Assembly: GCA_004793585.1 (NCBI GenBank)
Contig: SRZB01000003.1
Location: 1-64,000, forward strand
Direction of reading: 5' to 3'
From: Hominisplanchenecus murintestinalis
GTDB lineage: Bacteria; Bacillota; Clostridia; Lachnospirales; Lachnospiraceae
DNA length: 64,000 bases
The position numbers and the translations under genes are program-made. Numbering within the stretch: the stretch's first letter is position 1; every line of letters begins with the position of its first letter. Under the pieces are notes generated by a model, which had not been told where the DNA came from, did no database searches, and saw only the letters and a program-made list of their open reading frames with translations. Below are positions 63,532-64,000 of the stretch, in pieces.

Positions 63532-64000
63532 TTAGTCCTCCAGCCTGTATCCGATTTTCGGAATCGTCTTGATGACGCCTGACAGCCCCAGCTTTTTCCG
63601 AAGCTGCCCGATATGCACATCGATCGTTCTCGTCTCCCCTAAAAAGTCGCTGCCCCACACCTGATTCAAAAGCTGATCCCTGGAAAACGCCACGTTCTTA
63701 TTCTTCGCCAGCAGCACCAGCAAATCATATTCCAGAGGTTTAAGCCCCACTGTCTTTCCCTTTTTTGTAACCTGGTGCTTGGATAGCTGTATCTGCACGT
63801 CCCCGATTTCCAGTACGTCTTTCTGTTTCCCGGTACGCTCCAGCACCTTCTCCACACGTACCAGAAGCTCCAGAATCTCAAAAGGCTTCACTATATAATC
63901 CTCAGCGCCTGCCCGAAGCCCCTTAATCTTCGAACCTACATCCGCTTTCGCCGTCAGATAAATGACCGGAATATCATGGGCTTTCATCGTCTCCATCAAC
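63532..64000 (-). CDS. OmpR/PhoB-type response regulator (partial, runs off the right edge)
   Basis: The last 155 or so residues are visible. The receiver end has the conserved Thr (VIYLTAKAD) and Lys (YIVKPFEILELLVRV); the phospho-accepting Asp lies beyond the window. The DNA-binding winged helix reads LKPLEYDLLVLLAKNKNVAFSRDQLLNQVW and RTIDVHIGQLRKKLG. It partners the kinase encoded 60 bases downstream. The true start is outside the window, so length and promoter cannot be given. Confidence 0.93.
   Translation of the reverse strand, partial: LMETMKAHDIPVIYLTAKADVGSKIKGLRAGAEDYIVKPFEILELLVRVEKVLERTGKQKDVLEIGDVQIQLSKHQVTKKGKTVGLKPLEYDLLVLLAKNKNVAFSRDQLLNQVWGSDFLGETRTIDVHIGQLRKKLGLSGVIKTIPKIGYRLED

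Noticed and set aside
1-64000. CRISPR arrays, tRNA or rRNA genes, intact IS elements, T-box or known riboswitch leaders
   Set aside because: No regularly spaced repeats, CCA-ended cloverleafs, transposase genes with terminal repeats or recognisable leader motifs were seen by eye; a covariance-model scan would be decisive.

Overview
The window looks like chromosomal DNA of a spore-forming, anaerobic Firmicute of the Lachnospiraceae type. The evidence is the gene order yqhY-nusB-xseA-xseB-ispA-dxs-tlyA-nadK-argR-recN-spoIVB, strong AGGAGG-type ribosome binding sites, sigma-A-like TTGACA/TATAAT promoters, addAB in place of recBCD, and long glycan-assembly loci rich in DUF2142, polysaccharide pyruvyl transferase and FrhB-like proteins. 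Nearly every gene is on the minus strand. The exceptions are a MarR/flavodoxin pair (4180-5182) and one lipoprotein (31205-32527). I see no rRNA, tRNA, CRISPR array, intact insertion sequence or riboswitch of a class I know.

Layout. 1-3550: an OGG1-type DNA glycosylase behind a zinc-type ArsR repressor, then a DUF255/YyaL protein. 3672-5260: a broken XRE regulator, an autoregulated MarR-flavodoxin operon with a clear twin operator, and a long perfect hairpin. 5310-15804: the housekeeping block listed above (sporulation protease, DNA repair, arginine regulation, NAD kinase, rRNA methylation, isoprenoid precursors, exonuclease VII, antitermination, Asp23). folD and spo0A, often part of this block in relatives, are not in it. 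15805-16103: a highly structured non-coding segment. 16104-17690: prfC with its own promoter.

17778-53396 is one large surface-glycan locus. Its left part (17778-34470) is visibly AT-rich. It begins with two gene remnants and carries a Wzx-type flippase, several glycosyltransferases, acetyl/acyltransferases and two DUF2142 membrane proteins. Its right part (34483-53340) has the base composition of the chromosome. It carries an ABC exporter (Wzm/Wzt type), UDP-galactopyranose mutase, a GlfT2-like galactofuranosyltransferase, two intact pyruvyl transferase homologues and one decayed pyruvyl transferase-FrhB fusion, a stand-alone FrhB-like iron-sulfur protein, and several GT2 enzymes. The operon promoter overlaps the end of addA (53367-53396), and at least two internal promoters are visible (39797-39825 and 20827-20855). 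My reading is a galactofuranose-containing wall or capsular polysaccharide exported by the ABC pair, with a second, horizontally exchanged decoration or second-polymer module. No priming transferase, polymerase or nucleotide-sugar pathway other than glf is present, so those must lie elsewhere.

53393-64000: addA and addB, preceded in transcription order by a lipoprotein, a sensor histidine kinase and an OmpR-type response regulator that runs off the right edge.

Most noteworthy: the repeated pairing, and once fusion, of pyruvyl transferases with FrhB-like flavoproteins; the compositional split of the glycan locus; the hybrid and multiply broken pseudogenes; the four-hairpin intergenic element; and the lone plus-strand lipoprotein with MORN-like repeats and a duplicated C-terminal domain.
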